A stretch of 64,000 nucleotides of DNA from Demequina capsici (GTDB taxonomy: Bacteria > Actinomycetota > Actinomycetes > Actinomycetales > Demequinaceae), in assembly GCF_032102965.1 (NCBI RefSeq), contig NZ_CP134880.1, positions 2,356,001 through 2,420,000 of the forward strand, given 5' to 3'. Position 1 is the stretch's first letter. Each line of letters begins with the position of its first letter. A model generated the notes under the pieces. The model had not been told where the DNA came from. It searched no databases and saw nothing but the letters and a program-made list of their open reading frames with translations. Positions 35,180 through 45,363 of the stretch are shown here, one piece after another. The position numbers and the translations under genes are program-made.

Positions 35180-36739
35180 TCAATGGAAGAAGTGCCGGGT
35201 ACCGGTATGGAACAGGGCTATCCCCGCGGACTGGGCGGCCTCGATCACCTCGGCGTCGCGGACCGACCCTCCGGGCGAGACGACCGCCGTGACCCCGGCA
35301 TCGATCAGCACCTGCAGTCCGTCGGCGAACGGGAAGAACGCGTCCGAGGCGGCGACGGAGCCGCGCGCCCTGTCCTCACCGGCGCGCTCCACGGCAAGGC
35401 GGCACGAGTCGACACGGTTCACCTGCCCCATGCCGATGCCGACGGCCGCGCCGTCCTTGGCCAGCAGGATCGCGTTGGACTTCACGGCGCGGCACGACCT
35501 CCACGCGAAGACGAGGTCGGCGAGCAGCTCGGGCGCCACCGGGCCGCCCGCGACCTGCTCCCACGCGGTGGGGTCGTCCCCAGGCGCGTCGATCCGGTCG
35601 GTCGCCTGCACCAGCAGACCGCCCGTGATGCGCCGCCACTCGTGCGCCAGCGGCGCCGGGTCCAGCTTGAGCAGGCGGATGTTCTTCTTCTTGGTGAGGA
35701 TGTCGAGCGCCGCGGGCTCGAAGCCAGGCGCGACCACCACCTCGGTGAAGATGTCCTTGATCTGGTTCGCGGCCTCGACCGTGATCGTGTCGTTGGCTGC
35801 GATCACTCCGCCGTAGGCCGACACGGGATCGGTGGCGTGGGCGCGCCGGTGCGCCTCGGCGATGTCCCTGCCCACCGCGATGCCGCACGGGTTCGCATGC
35901 TTGATGACCGCGACCGCGATGCCGTCGTGGTCGTAGGCGGCGCGCACGGCGGCGTCGGCGTCCACGTAGTTGTTGAAGCTCATCTCCTTGCCGTGCAGCT
36001 GCTCGGCCTGCGCCAGCCCGCCCGCGACCAGCGGATCCCGGTACACGGCCGCGCTCTGGTGCGGGTTCTCGCCGTATCGCAACGAGCCGAGCCGCTCGAA
36101 GGAGGCGGCGATCCAGCCCGGGTTGCCGGCGTCGTCCGCGTCGGGGGCGACCACGCTGCCCATCCACGACGCGACGTGGATGTCGTACTCCGCGGTGTGC
36201 CGGAACGCCTTCGCCGCGAACGCCTGGCGCTGGGCGAGCGTGAATCCCCCGCCGGCCACCGCGTCGGCCGCGTCGGCGTAGTCGGCCGGGTCCACCACCA
36301 CGGCGACGGACGCGTGGTTCTTCGCTGCGGCGCGGACCATCGAGGGACCGCCGATGTCGATCTGCTCGATCGTGTCGTCCTGCGACGCACCGGACGCGAC
36401 GGTCTGGACGAACGGGTAGAGGTTCACGACCACCAGGTCGAAGGGCTCGATGTCGAGCTCCGAGAGCTGGGCACGGTGGTCCGCGAGACGACGGTCCGCC
36501 AGGATCCCCGCGTGGATGCGCGGATGGAGCGTCTTCACGCGACCGTCCAGGCACTCGGGGAATCCCGTGACCTGGTCCACCGGCGTGACCGCCAGACCGG
36601 CGTCGGCGATGCGCTTGGCGGTCGATCCCGTCGACACGATCTCGACACCCGCACCGACCAGCGCCTTCGCGAGCTCCTCGAGCCCGGTCTTGTCGTAGAC
36701 CGAGATCAGCGCCCTGCGCACGTCCTGGCGGTCCGTCAT
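35180..36739 (-). CDS. purH: Bifunctional AICAR transformylase/IMP cyclohydrolase
   Basis: A 519-residue enzyme for the last two steps of IMP synthesis, using 10-formyl-THF and consuming AICAR, the nucleotide sensed as ZMP by the glyA riboswitch. N-terminal cyclohydrolase domain ([27 protein letters not shown]-like [13 protein letters not shown]) and C-terminal transformylase domain ([27 protein letters not shown]). GAGGAG sits five bases before ATG 36739; the adjacent ATG at 36742 is too close. Confidence 0.96.
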   Translation of the reverse strand: MTDRQDVRRALISVYDKTGLEELAKALVGAGVEIVSTGSTAKRIADAGLAVTPVDQVTGFPECLDGRVKTLHPRIHAGILADRRLADHRAQLSELDIEPFDLVVVNLYPFVQTVASGASQDDTIEQIDIGGPSMVRAAAKNHASVAVVVDPADYADAADAVAGGGFTLAQRQAFAAKAFRHTAEYDIHVASWMGSVVAPDADDAGNPGWIAASFERLGSLRYGENPHQSAAVYRDPLVAGGLAQAEQLHGKEMSFNNYVDADAAVRAAYDHDGIAVAVIKHANPCGIAVGRDIAEAHRRAHATDPVSAYGGVIAANDTITVEAANQIKDIFTEVVVAPGFEPAALDILTKKKNIRLLKLDPAPLAHEWRRITGGLLVQATDRIDAPGDDPTAWEQVAGGPVAPELLADLVFAWRSCRAVKSNAILLAKDGAAVGIGMGQVNRVDSCRLAVERAGEDRARGSVAASDAFFPFADGLQVLIDAGVTAVVSPGGSVRDAEVIEAAQSAGIALFHTGTRHFFH

Positions 36740-36748
36740 CATGACTCC

Positions 36749-37387
36749 TCAATCCTCATGTCGTGGCTGCCCGAGCGTCGCCACCCGGCCGTTCAAGGTC
36801 CAACCGTCGCGCACCATCCGCCCGACCGTGTTGACGACCAGGCCGCGCTCGATCGCCTTGATCCGCGTGTGCAGCGACTCCTCGCTGTCATTGTCCCGCA
36901 CGTCCACCGCGGCCTGCGCCAGGATGGGGCCGGTATCCACACCCTCGTCGACGAGCATCACGGTGCACCCGGTCACCTTCGCGCCACCCGCGAGCGCGTC
37001 CCTCACCGCATGAGCGCCCGGGTACGACGGCAGCAGCGCCGGATGCGTGTTGACGATCCTTCCGGGCCACCGGCTCAGGACCGGCGCGCCCAGCAGCCGC
37101 ATGAACCCCGCGCACACCAGCAGGTCGGGATCGAACGACGCGATGGTCCGCGCGAGCGCCTCATCCCACGTGCGCCGATCGGGGAAGTCGCCGGGACGGA
37201 CCACCGCCGTGGGGATCCGCGCCTCCTCCGCGATCGCCAGCGCACCCACCTCGGCGCGGTCCGACACGACAGCCGCCACGCGGGCGCCGAAGGCCTCGTC
37301 GGCCACCGCGTCGAGCAGCGCCTGCATCACCGAGCCCGTGCCTGACACGAGCACGACGAGCCGTTGCGGGGACATCCGGTTTGTCAC
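36749..37387 (-). CDS. purN: Phosphoribosylglycinamide formyltransferase
   Basis: A 212-residue folate-dependent enzyme of purine synthesis with LVVLVSGTGSVMQALLD, NTHPALLPSYPGAHAVRDAL and a C-terminal Asp in DEGVDTGPILAQ. GTG 37387 lies six bases after TAGGCT (leaderless); ATG 37375 is an alternative giving four fewer residues. It is followed after nine bases by purH. Confidence 0.95.
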   Translation of the reverse strand: MTNRMSPQRLVVLVSGTGSVMQALLDAVADEAFGARVAAVVSDRAEVGALAIAEEARIPTAVVRPGDFPDRRTWDEALARTIASFDPDLLVCAGFMRLLGAPVLSRWPGRIVNTHPALLPSYPGAHAVRDALAGGAKVTGCTVMLVDEGVDTGPILAQAAVDVRDNDSEESLHTRIKAIERGLVVNTVGRMVRDGWTLNGRVATLGQPRHED

Positions 37388-37436
37388 AGGGCGAGCCTAT
37401 CGGCATGCTGGAGGCCCTGACGAAGCGAGGAGCACC

Positions 37437-37859
37437 GTGCCCGACCCGAACCCTGCAGCACAGCCGCCGCAGACTCCCGCGCAGCGCTGGTCGCGCGCGC
37501 TCAGCGTGCTCGTGCTCGGCCTCGCGCTGCTGCTGCTTCTCGGATTCCCGTGGACTCTCGGAGCGCTCGTGCTGGGGCCGGTGACGATCGTCGCGGGGAT
37601 CATCGCGCTCACGTCTCGCGGCGCCGCGGATCTGCGGGGCTGGAGCCGCGCGAACGCGATCGTCGGCGTGGTGCTCGGCGGCCTCTCCGCGATGTCCGCT
37701 GCGGGCATGCTGCTGCTGTTCCAGCCGCTCAACGACCTCGCGTCGTGCAACTCGCGGGCGATCACGAACTCCGCGCGGCAGCAGTGCCAGACGGACTTCG
37801 ACCAGGCCTACCAGGACCTGCTGCACCGCTACGGGGTGGAGCTGCCCTCGGCGGGCTGA
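37437..37859 (+). CDS. Small two-helix membrane protein
   Basis: A 140-residue protein from GTG 37437 behind AGGAG. A Pro/Gln-rich N-terminus is followed by two to three hydrophobic stretches (VLVLGLALLLLLGFPWTLG, LVLGPVTIVAGIIAL, VGVVLGGLSAMSAAGMLLLF) and an exposed C-terminus with two Cys. No family is firmly recognised. Its 3' end overlaps the convergent DUF6350 gene by 31 bases. Confidence 0.65.
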   Translation: MPDPNPAAQPPQTPAQRWSRALSVLVLGLALLLLLGFPWTLGALVLGPVTIVAGIIALTSRGAADLRGWSRANAIVGVVLGGLSAMSAAGMLLLFQPLNDLASCNSRAITNSARQQCQTDFDQAYQDLLHRYGVELPSAG

Positions 37860-39100
37860 GCCTCCTGCGAGCGCTCGTCGTCCGAAGCCGGGCGCGCGGG
37901 CTCCTCCAGCCCAGGCTCGGTGTCCCGCCGCCGCGGGTCGGTGCCGCGCAAGCGCGCCACGAGAGCCGCGGTCGCACCCACCGTCACGTACCCCAGCGCA
38001 AGAAGGCCCGCGACCGCGCCCGCCACGGCCCACACCTCGGGCCCGACGTGCGAGAGGCGTCCGGGCCCTGCCGCGCCCGACGCGAGCGCGGCGAGGACTG
38101 CGACGAGCACGAACGTGAGGAGCGTCGCCGTGGCCGCAGCCACCGCGTCGTCCCTCCACGACCACAGCCTGCGGCGCAACGCCACCCGCACGAGCACGCC
38201 GACCGCGACCAGCAGCAGCGGGGTCCACAGGAGCAGCCCGCCCGCGCCTTGAGGAAGCGCCCCGAGCAGCGGCAGCTCCGGAAGCGCCCCGGCGGTCGTG
38301 CTCCCCGGCGAGTACAGGCTGCCGTCCCCCACGGAGAAGCCGACGCCGGACACCCAGGCGAGCATCCACACGACTAGCGTGGGCAGGTACAGCAGCTGGC
38401 CGACGGCCAGGACCGCGTTGCCCACCACGCCCGCGTCCAGCGCCGTCGCCGTGTCCGCGATCGCGTGAGCGCCCTCGAGCGTCGAGGCCACCCCTGCGAC
38501 CGCCGCGATCCCCAGCCCCGCGGCGATCGATGCGAACGCTGCGCGGATCCCTGTGCGCACTGCGGGCGGGATGCGGTCGACGACGTCGATCGTGAGGCCG
38601 TGCGCACGCACTCGCCCGATGACGGCGCCAGGCGCCGCCACGACCAGACCGCCGATCACGGCACGCGCGGTGGATCCGGACGCGTCGTCAGCGCCGGCCC
38701 ACGCGAACGACGCCGCGAATCCCGCGAGCACGGCGAACGTCACCGACGCGAGCAGCGCGGCCGCCCAGGAGCGCATCAGGAAACGCTGGGCGGTGGCGAT
38801 CACGATCAGCAGCGTCACGATCGTCAGCCCGAGCGGCACGAGCGAGAACAAGCCCGCAGACGTCGCGACCGGCACGCCGAGGCCCAGGAGCCACAGCCGC
38901 GTCGCGACGGGGAACGCCGACCCCCAGTCGATGGCGCTACCGGTGTCAGGCGAGGCTGCGAGCGCGGCAAGGGTCGGCGCGACGACGATCAGCAGCGACG
39001 CGGCAGCGGCGACCGCTCCGGTGACGAGCCCGCTCGCCCACACGGGAAGCTCCCCCGCCAGCGTGCGGGGGGCGCGCGGCGCGACGGTCGGAGCTGTCAT
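37829..39100 (-). CDS. DUF6350 polytopic membrane protein
   Basis: About 423 residues with nine to ten predicted membrane helices and a polar, Arg/Glu-rich C-terminal tail. This actinobacterial family is typically encoded between sucD and purN, as here; function unknown. ATG 39100 lies seven bases after GACCAT; ATG 39109 would add three residues. Confidence 0.8.
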   Translation of the reverse strand: MTAPTVAPRAPRTLAGELPVWASGLVTGAVAAAASLLIVVAPTLAALAASPDTGSAIDWGSAFPVATRLWLLGLGVPVATSAGLFSLVPLGLTIVTLLIVIATAQRFLMRSWAAALLASVTFAVLAGFAASFAWAGADDASGSTARAVIGGLVVAAPGAVIGRVRAHGLTIDVVDRIPPAVRTGIRAAFASIAAGLGIAAVAGVASTLEGAHAIADTATALDAGVVGNAVLAVGQLLYLPTLVVWMLAWVSGVGFSVGDGSLYSPGSTTAGALPELPLLGALPQGAGGLLLWTPLLLVAVGVLVRVALRRRLWSWRDDAVAAATATLLTFVLVAVLAALASGAAGPGRLSHVGPEVWAVAGAVAGLLALGYVTVGATAALVARLRGTDPRRRDTEPGLEEPARPASDDERSQEAQPAEGSSTP

Positions 39101-39161
39101 GGGGTCCATGGTCACCCGATCCGGACTCGATGCGGCGCACCGACGCGCGTCGCCCGCATGA

Positions 39162-39199
39162 CGACGGCCCGCATCCCGTGGCAGGGATGCGGGCCGTCG
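39162..39199 (-). terminator. Terminator of the sucCD operon
   Basis: Perfect 16-base arms CGACGGCCCGCATCCC and GGGATGCGGGCCGTCG around GTGGCA, 14 bases after the sucD stop. Confidence 0.8.
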
Positions 39200-39213
39200 C
39201 GCGACCGGCGCTG

Positions 39214-40092
39214 CTAGCTGAGGAGCTCGCGCATGAGGCGCGCCGTCTCGGACGGCGTCTTGCCGACCTTGACGCCGGCGGCCTCGAGCGCCTCCTTCTT
39301 GGCCTGGGCGGTGCCCGCCGAGCCGGAGACGATCGCGCCCGCGTGGCCCATCGTCTTGCCCTCGGGCGCCTCGAAGCCCGCGACGTAGCCGACCACGGGC
39401 TTGGTGACGTGCTCCTTGATGTAGGCCGCTGCACGCTCCTCGGCGTCGCCGCCGATCTCGCCGATCATGACGATCGCGTCCGTGTCTGGGTCGTTCTGGA
39501 ACGCCTCGAGGCAGTCGATGTGGGTGGTGCCGACGATCGGGTCGCCGCCGATGCCGACCGCGGTGGAGAAGCCGATGTCGCGCAGCTCGAACAGCATCTG
39601 ATAGGTCAGCGTGCCCGACTTGGACACGAGGCCGATGCGGCCGGGACCGGTGATCGTGGCCGGCGTGATGCCCACGTTCGACTCGCCGGGGGTGATGAGA
39701 CCCGGGCAGTTCGGGCCGATCAGGCGCGTGCCCTTGGACTGCGCGTACGCGAAGAACTCCGCGGTGTCCGCTACGGGCACGCCCTCGGTGATGATCACGA
39801 CGAGCGGCATGCCGGCGTCGACGGCCTCGAGCACGGCCGACTTGGTGAACGGCGGCGGCACGAAGAGCACCGACACATCCGCTCCTGTGGCCTCCATCGC
39901 CTCCGCGACGGTCCCGTACACGGGGACCAGCACGTCGCCGGGGAACTCGACCTCGGCACCGGCCTTGCGCGGGTTCACGCCGCCGACGATGTTGGTGCCG
40001 GAGGCGAGCATGCGCTGCGTGTGCTTCATGCCCTCCGAGCCGGTCATGCCCTGGACGATGACCTTGGAGTCCTTGGTGAGGAAGATCGCCAT
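39214..40092 (-). CDS. sucD: Succinyl-CoA synthetase alpha subunit
   Basis: A 292-residue subunit with the CoA-binding Rossmann domain ([17 protein letters not shown]), the GPNCPGLI motif and the active-site phosphohistidine in [17 protein letters not shown]. Forms the alpha-beta complex with SucC; 13 bases separate the genes. Confidence 0.97.
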   Translation of the reverse strand: MAIFLTKDSKVIVQGMTGSEGMKHTQRMLASGTNIVGGVNPRKAGAEVEFPGDVLVPVYGTVAEAMEATGADVSVLFVPPPFTKSAVLEAVDAGMPLVVIITEGVPVADTAEFFAYAQSKGTRLIGPNCPGLITPGESNVGITPATITGPGRIGLVSKSGTLTYQMLFELRDIGFSTAVGIGGDPIVGTTHIDCLEAFQNDPDTDAIVMIGEIGGDAEERAAAYIKEHVTKPVVGYVAGFEAPEGKTMGHAGAIVSGSAGTAQAKKEALEAAGVKVGKTPSETARLMRELLS

Positions 40093-40105
40093 GTCTCAAG
40101 TCTCC

Positions 40106-41278
40106 TTACGCTGCCGTGGCGGCGAGCTCGGCGGCCTTGGCCGCGGCGCCGTCCATGGTCTCGACGATGGTCACGAGCGGGTGGTTCGCGGCCGCGAGGA
40201 TCGCGCGCCCCTCGTCCACCGCGTTTCCGTCCAGGCGGACGACGAGCGGCTTGCTGGCCTCGTCCCCGAGCGCCTGCAGCGCGCCGACGATGCCGTCGGC
40301 CACCGCGACGCACGAGGTGATGCCGCCGAAGACGTTGACGAACACGCTCTTGACCTGCGGGTCGTGGAGGATCACGTCGAGCCCGTTGGCCATCACCTCC
40401 GCGGACGCGCCGCCGCCGATGTCGAGGAAGTTCGCGGGCTTGACGCCGCCGAACTGCTCGCCTGCGTACGCGACGACGTCGAGCGTCGACATGACGAGGC
40501 CTGCACCGTTGCCGATGATGCCGACCGAGCCGTCGAGCTTCACGTAGTTGAGGTTCATGTGCTTGGCCTTGGCCTCGAGCGGGTCCGCTGCGGCCTTGTC
40601 CTCGAGCGCGGCGTGGTCGTCGTGCCGGAACGACGCGTTGTCGTCCAGGGTGACCTTGCCGTCGAGCGCGATGATGTCGCCTGCGGCCGTGAGCACCAGC
40701 GGGTTGACCTCCACCAGCGTCGCGTCCTCCTGGTCGTAGACCGTCCACAGGCTCTCGATGACCGCGGCGACCTTGTCCGCGAGCTCGTCGGGGAACCCTG
40801 CCTCGGCGACGATCTGGGCGGCCTTCGCGGCATCGACGCCCACCAGCGGGTCGATGGCGACCCGCGCGAGCGCCTCCGGCTTCTCGACCGCGAGCTGCTC
40901 GATCTCCATGCCGCCCTCGACGGAGCACATCGCCAGGTAACGGCGCTCGGCGCGGTCGAGCAGGATCGAGATGTAGAACTCCTGCTCGATGAACGCGCCC
41001 GCAGCGATCATCACCTTGTGGACCGTGTGGCCCTTGATGTCCATCCCGAGGATCTCCGTGGCCGCCGCGTGCGCCGCGTCGGGCGAATGGACGACGCGCA
41101 CGCCGCCCACCTTCCCGCGGCCACCGGTCTTCACCTGGGCCTTGACGACGACGGTGCCGCCTCCCAGCTGCTCTGCCGCGGCCTTCGCCTCGTCGGGGGT
41201 GGAGGCCACGATGCCAGGGAGCACAGGGACCCCGTGCTTCTCGAAGACATCGCGGGCCTGGTACTCGTACAGGTCCAT
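40106..41278 (-). CDS. sucC: Succinyl-CoA synthetase beta subunit
   Basis: A 390-residue ATP-grasp subunit: [48 protein letters not shown], and the [11 protein letters not shown] loop. It heads the sucCD operon with AAAGGA before the ATG and a TAGGCT -10 box at 41340-41335. Confidence 0.97.
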   Translation of the reverse strand: MDLYEYQARDVFEKHGVPVLPGIVASTPDEAKAAAEQLGGGTVVVKAQVKTGGRGKVGGVRVVHSPDAAHAAATEILGMDIKGHTVHKVMIAAGAFIEQEFYISILLDRAERRYLAMCSVEGGMEIEQLAVEKPEALARVAIDPLVGVDAAKAAQIVAEAGFPDELADKVAAVIESLWTVYDQEDATLVEVNPLVLTAAGDIIALDGKVTLDDNASFRHDDHAALEDKAAADPLEAKAKHMNLNYVKLDGSVGIIGNGAGLVMSTLDVVAYAGEQFGGVKPANFLDIGGGASAEVMANGLDVILHDPQVKSVFVNVFGGITSCVAVADGIVGALQALGDEASKPLVVRLDGNAVDEGRAILAAANHPLVTIVETMDGAAAKAAELAATAA

Positions 41279-41395
41279 CGTTGGTCCTTTGCGGTCGGTG
41301 ACGCCGGATCACGGCGGTGGGGTTCGACGGGGACAGCCTAGCCCGGGACGAAGGTCCGCCCGCAAGCCCCGATGGCGTGCCGTCGCGCAGGTGGC

Positions 41396-42349
41396 TCAGG
41401 CGACGCCGAACTGCTCCGCTGTCTCCCGGATGGATCGCGCCGACGCCTCGAGCGCCGCCTTCTCGGCGGCGTCCATGGGCGTGGTGGCGTGGTGCTCGAT
41501 GCCGTTGCGGCCGATCACGGCGGGCAGCGACATGCAGACCTCCCCGACGCCCGGGTAGTCGATCAGCGTGGAGACCGGCATGATGCGCCGCTGGTCGCCC
41601 AGCACGGCCTCGACGATGCGCGCACCCGCGGCGCCGACCGCGTAGTTGGTGGCGCCCTTGCCCTCGATGATCGTGTAGGCGGAGCGCATCACGTCATGGT
41701 GGATCCGCTCGCACACCTCCGCCGTCATGACGACCTCGCCGTCGCGTCCGCGCCACTCGGTGAGCGGCTGGCCGCCGATGGTCGCGGACGACCACAGCGC
41801 GACCTCGGAATCGCCGTGCTCGCCCGCGATGTAGGCGTGGACGTTGCCCACTGCGACGTCGCACTCGGCGGCGATCTGGTGGCGCAGGCGCGAGGTGTCG
41901 AGAGCCGTGCCGGAGCCGAACATCTGCGCGGGGTCCATGCCGGACTTCTTGAGCGCGGCGAAGGTGACGACGTCCACCGGGTTCGTCACGAGGATGTAGA
42001 TGGCGTCGGGCGCGGCCTTGAGCAGAGGCGGCAGCACCTTGTCCATGAGCGAGATCGTGGCGCCCGCGAGCTCCATGCGCGACTGCCCCGGCTGCTGCTT
42101 CGCGCCGGCCGTGATGACCACCACGTCGGAGCCCTCGACGACCTCCACCTCGTTGGAGCCGAGCACGGTCGCCTCAGGCATGAACTGGATGCCCTGGGCG
42201 AGGTCCAGAGCCTCCGCCTCGACCTTCGCCTTGTTGATGTCGTACAGGGCGACGGTACGCGCGAATCCGCGCATCAGCCCTGCGTAGGCGAGGGTCGAGC
42301 CGACCGCGCCGGCGCCGACGATCGAGACCTTGGACGTCCTGGTTTCCAC
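41396..42349 (-). CDS. ldh: L-lactate dehydrogenase
   Basis: A 317-residue NAD-dependent enzyme reducing pyruvate to lactate. It shows VSIVGAGAVGSTLAYAGLMR, VITAGAKQQPGQSR, LVTNPVDV and the catalytic GEHGDSEVALWS. GTG 42349 follows GGAGGAACA; a TAGGCT -10 box lies at 42384-42379. The 41-bp repeat array begins less than 100 bases upstream of this promoter. Confidence 0.95.
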   Translation of the reverse strand: METRTSKVSIVGAGAVGSTLAYAGLMRGFARTVALYDINKAKVEAEALDLAQGIQFMPEATVLGSNEVEVVEGSDVVVITAGAKQQPGQSRMELAGATISLMDKVLPPLLKAAPDAIYILVTNPVDVVTFAALKKSGMDPAQMFGSGTALDTSRLRHQIAAECDVAVGNVHAYIAGEHGDSEVALWSSATIGGQPLTEWRGRDGEVVMTAEVCERIHHDVMRSAYTIIEGKGATNYAVGAAGARIVEAVLGDQRRIMPVSTLIDYPGVGEVCMSLPAVIGRNGIEHHATTPMDAAEKAALEASARSIRETAEQFGVA

Positions 42350-42454
42350 TGTTCCTCCGTGGGTTCGGGTCTGCGAAGAGCCTACTCGGAACGTGGGCCC
42401 AAGGTCCCCCAGGCGACAGGGGAGCACGGCGGCGCTGCCTCCGCCGCCGCTCTC

Positions 42455-42600
42455 CCCGTCGGGGTGCACCAGTGTCGCTTTCCGGGGTTCGCTGCATCTG
42501 ACGGGTTAGTGAGTGTCGGATCCGAGGCGCCCGCGCATCTGACGGGTAAGTGAGTGTCGGATCCGAGGCGCCCGCGCATCTGACGCGTAAGTGAGTGTCG
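42455..42600 (-). repeat. 41-bp tandem repeats, left (minus-oriented) arm
   Basis: The plus-strand heptamer AGTGTCG recurs at 42471, 42512, 42553 and 42594, exactly 41 bases apart. Read on the minus strand each unit starts CGACACT, contains CCGTCAGATGC (or a close variant) and ends near CGGATCC. There are three full units and one partial. The outermost unit begins CGACACTGGTGCACCCC and resembles the right arm most. Confidence 0.85.
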
Positions 42601-42609
42601 GGCGTCGCG

Positions 42610-42619
42610 GTCGCGCGAC
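42610..42619. repeat. Palindromic centre of the 41-bp array
   Basis: GTCGCGCGAC is a perfect 10-base palindrome near the middle of the 53-base spacer (42601-42653) that separates the two repeat arms. Confidence 0.6.
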
Positions 42620-42653
42620 CCCGCTCGCGCGGCGGACGGATCGACTCTTCCGG

Positions 42654-42840
42654 CGACACTGGCCCACCCCTCAGACGCCGCGACGGCTCAGAACCGACAC
42701 TGAGCCACCCGAACAGCTGTGACGGCTCAGAACCGACACTGGCACACCCCTCAGATGCTGCGACCGCTCAGAACCGACACTGGCCCACCCCTCAGATGCT
42801 GCGGCCGCTCAGAACCGACACTGAGCCACCCGAACAGCGG
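42654..42840 (+). repeat. 41-bp tandem repeats, right (plus-oriented) arm
   Basis: Units begin CGACACT at 42654, 42695, 42734, 42775 and 42816 (periods 41, 39, 41, 41). Typical parts are CGACACTGGCCCACCCCTCA, GATGCTGCGACCG and CTCAGAAC. The second and fifth units share a variant, CGACACTGAGCCACCCGAAC. This arm is the inverted counterpart of the left arm; it ends about 70 bases before the uvrD stop. Confidence 0.85.
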
Positions 42841-42910
42841 CGGGTGGCGGCGGGTGGCGCAGGCCGGCCATCAGACAGGCGGCTGAACGCAACCGGGTGC
42901 CTCGAGAGGG

Positions 42911-45274
42911 TCAGAGCTTCTCGAGGTTGTTGAATCGCAGCACGAGCCGCTTGACCTCCGAGCCGAAGTCGACCTTCGCCACGGCGTTGCGTCCGGAGCC
43001 CTCGGTGCCGACCACCTTGCCCATGCCGAACTTGTCGTGCAGCACGCGGTCGCCCACCTCGAAGCCGATGTCGCCGCCGCCGGAGCCCGGAGGGCTGGGC
43101 GGGACCCGACGGGTGCTGACCGCGCCCGCCCGCGAGTACGAGTTGCCGTCGGCACGGTCCTGGCTGCCGCCGTACCCCATGCCCGACCACGAGCCGGAGC
43201 GTGACGTGCCGCGGTCGGAGCGGGCGCGCAGGGAGGCCATGGACGCCTCGGAGCGCTTCCACTCCATGAGCTCGGCGGGGATCTCCTCGACGAAGCGTGA
43301 GGCGCCGAAGTACTGCGGCGCGCCCCAGCTGGAGCGGACCTCCGCGCGCGTGAGGTAGAGGCGCTGGCGAGCGCGGGTCAGGCCCACGTACGCGAGGCGC
43401 CGTTCCTCCTCCATGTCCTTGAGCTGCCCGGACTCGATCGACCGCATGTGGGGGAACGTGCCGTCCTCCATGCCGGTGAGGAACACGACCGGGAACTCGA
43501 GTCCCTTGGCCGTGTGCAGCGTCATGAGCGTCACGACACCCCCGGTGCCGTCCGCGTCGGGCACCTGGTCGGCGTCGGCGACGAGCGCCACCTTCTCGAG
43601 GAAGTCCGTGAGCGTGCCCTCGGGGTTCTCCTCGGAGAACTCTCGACCCACGGCCACGAGCTCCATGATGTTCTCGATCCGGCTGGCATCCTGCGGGTCG
43701 TCGGAGGAGCGCAGCGTGGCGAGCATGCCGGAGCGGTCGGCGATCGCGTCGAGCGTGCCCGCAGGGCCGTTGTCCTCGGCGAGCGAGCGGAGGTCGTCCA
43801 TGAGCGCCACGAAGTCCTGGATGGCCCTCAGCGAACGAGTAGCGAGGCCCGCCTCGTCCGCCTTGCGCAGCGCCGCGCCGAAGCTGATCGGAGCGACGGC
43901 GTTCGCCCGCTGGAGGATCGCGATCGAGTCCACCGCAGCGTCGCCGATGCCGCGCTTGGGGGTGTTGATGACGCGCCGCATCGCGATGTCGTCGTCCTCG
44001 TTCACGACAGCCGCCAGGTAGGCGAGCATGTCCTTGATCTCCTTGCGCTCGTAGAAGCGCGTGCCGCCGATCACCTTGTACGGGATGTCGGCGCGCATGA
44101 AGCGCTCCTCGAGCGCGCGGGACTGCGCGTTCGCGCGGTACATGATCGCCACGTCGGATGGTTCGACGCCGTCCTCACGCATGAGCCGGGAGATCTCGTC
44201 GGCGACGAACTTGGCCTCGTCCTGCTCGGAGTCGCCGGAGAAGCCGACGATGCGCGCACCCGCGCCCGCATCGGTCCACAGGTTCTTGGGGCGCCGACCC
44301 TCGTTGTTCGCGATCACCGAGTTCGCGGCCGTGAGGATGGTCTGCGTGGAGCGGTAGTTCTGCTCGAGGTGCACGATGTGCGCCGCCGGGTAGTCCTTCT
44401 CGAACTCCAGGATGTTGCGGATCGTGGCGCCGCGGAAGGCGTAGATGGACTGGTCGGCGTCACCGACGACGGTGAGCTCGCCGGTGTCCCCCACGAGCTC
44501 GCGCACCAGCACGTACTGCGCGTGGTTGGTGTCCTGATACTCGTCGACGAGCACGTGGCGGAAGCGCCCGCGGTACTCGGCGACGATCTCCGGGTGGTCC
44601 TGCATGAGGTGCACGGTCTTGACGATGATGTCGTCGAAGTCGACGGCGTGGGCGGCCTCGAGCCGACGCTGGTAGGGCCCGTACGCGGTCGCGGCCGCGT
44701 GGTCCAGGCTGTAGCGGCTGGCGCCCTCGGCGGCAGCGAGCGCCTGCTGCGGGCTGATCAGCTCGTCCTTGAACGTGCCGATGCGGCCCAGGATCGCCTT
44801 GGGCGTGAACTTCTTGGGGTCGAGGTCCAGCTCCTTCATGACGAGCTTCATGAGGTTGGCGGAGTCGGCGGTGTCGTAGATCGAGAACGACGAGCGCAGG
44901 CCCGCCGCCTCGTGGTGCGCGCGCAGGATCCTCACGCACGCCGAATGGAAGGTGGAGACCCACATGTGGCGGGCCTCGGGCCCGACGAGGGCGGCGACCC
45001 TCTCGCGCATCTCTCCTGCGGCCTTGTTGGTGAAGGTGATCGCCAGGATCTCATGCGGGCGGGCGCGACCGGATTCGAGCAGGTGGGCGATCCGATGGGT
45101 GAGCACGCGGGTCTTGCCGGAGCCTGCGCCCGCGATGATCAGCAGGGCGTGGCCCTCGTGGAGCACCGCCTCGGCCTGAGGCGGGTTCAGCCCCTCGACG
45201 AGCGCCGACTGCGTGGGCTCGGCCGGCGTCGGGGTGGGGTCGGCAGGGTCGGTGAGATCGAAGAGCGCATCCAT
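42911..45274 (-). CDS. pcrA: ATP-dependent 3'-5' DNA helicase UvrD/PcrA
   Basis: A 787-residue superfamily-1 helicase for repair and conflict resolution. Walker A AGAGSGKTRVLTHRIAHLL near residue 52, Walker B VLVDEYQDTNHAQY, motif III ADQSIYAFRGA, QNYRSTQTIL, and VTLMTLHTAKGLEFPVVF. The C-terminal 60 residues carry the PcrA-type GDRVLHDKFGMGKVV segment. A TAGACT box lies nine bases upstream of the ATG. Confidence 0.95.
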   Translation of the reverse strand: MDALFDLTDPADPTPTPAEPTQSALVEGLNPPQAEAVLHEGHALLIIAGAGSGKTRVLTHRIAHLLESGRARPHEILAITFTNKAAGEMRERVAALVGPEARHMWVSTFHSACVRILRAHHEAAGLRSSFSIYDTADSANLMKLVMKELDLDPKKFTPKAILGRIGTFKDELISPQQALAAAEGASRYSLDHAAATAYGPYQRRLEAAHAVDFDDIIVKTVHLMQDHPEIVAEYRGRFRHVLVDEYQDTNHAQYVLVRELVGDTGELTVVGDADQSIYAFRGATIRNILEFEKDYPAAHIVHLEQNYRSTQTILTAANSVIANNEGRRPKNLWTDAGAGARIVGFSGDSEQDEAKFVADEISRLMREDGVEPSDVAIMYRANAQSRALEERFMRADIPYKVIGGTRFYERKEIKDMLAYLAAVVNEDDDIAMRRVINTPKRGIGDAAVDSIAILQRANAVAPISFGAALRKADEAGLATRSLRAIQDFVALMDDLRSLAEDNGPAGTLDAIADRSGMLATLRSSDDPQDASRIENIMELVAVGREFSEENPEGTLTDFLEKVALVADADQVPDADGTGGVVTLMTLHTAKGLEFPVVFLTGMEDGTFPHMRSIESGQLKDMEEERRLAYVGLTRARQRLYLTRAEVRSSWGAPQYFGASRFVEEIPAELMEWKRSEASMASLRARSDRGTSRSGSWSGMGYGGSQDRADGNSYSRAGAVSTRRVPPSPPGSGGGDIGFEVGDRVLHDKFGMGKVVGTEGSGRNAVAKVDFGSEVKRLVLRFNNLEKL

Positions 45275-45363
45275 GACCGGGCCAGTCTAGGTGCAGCGAC
45301 CGACGCGCGGGACCGGCTCCGACGGGCGCTCGGGAGCGTTCGGGCGCACGCTCTCCCCTCGCC

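Noticed and set aside
42455-42840. CRISPR array
   Set aside because: The 41-base units abut without unique spacers, change orientation at the centre, and no cas gene is nearby.
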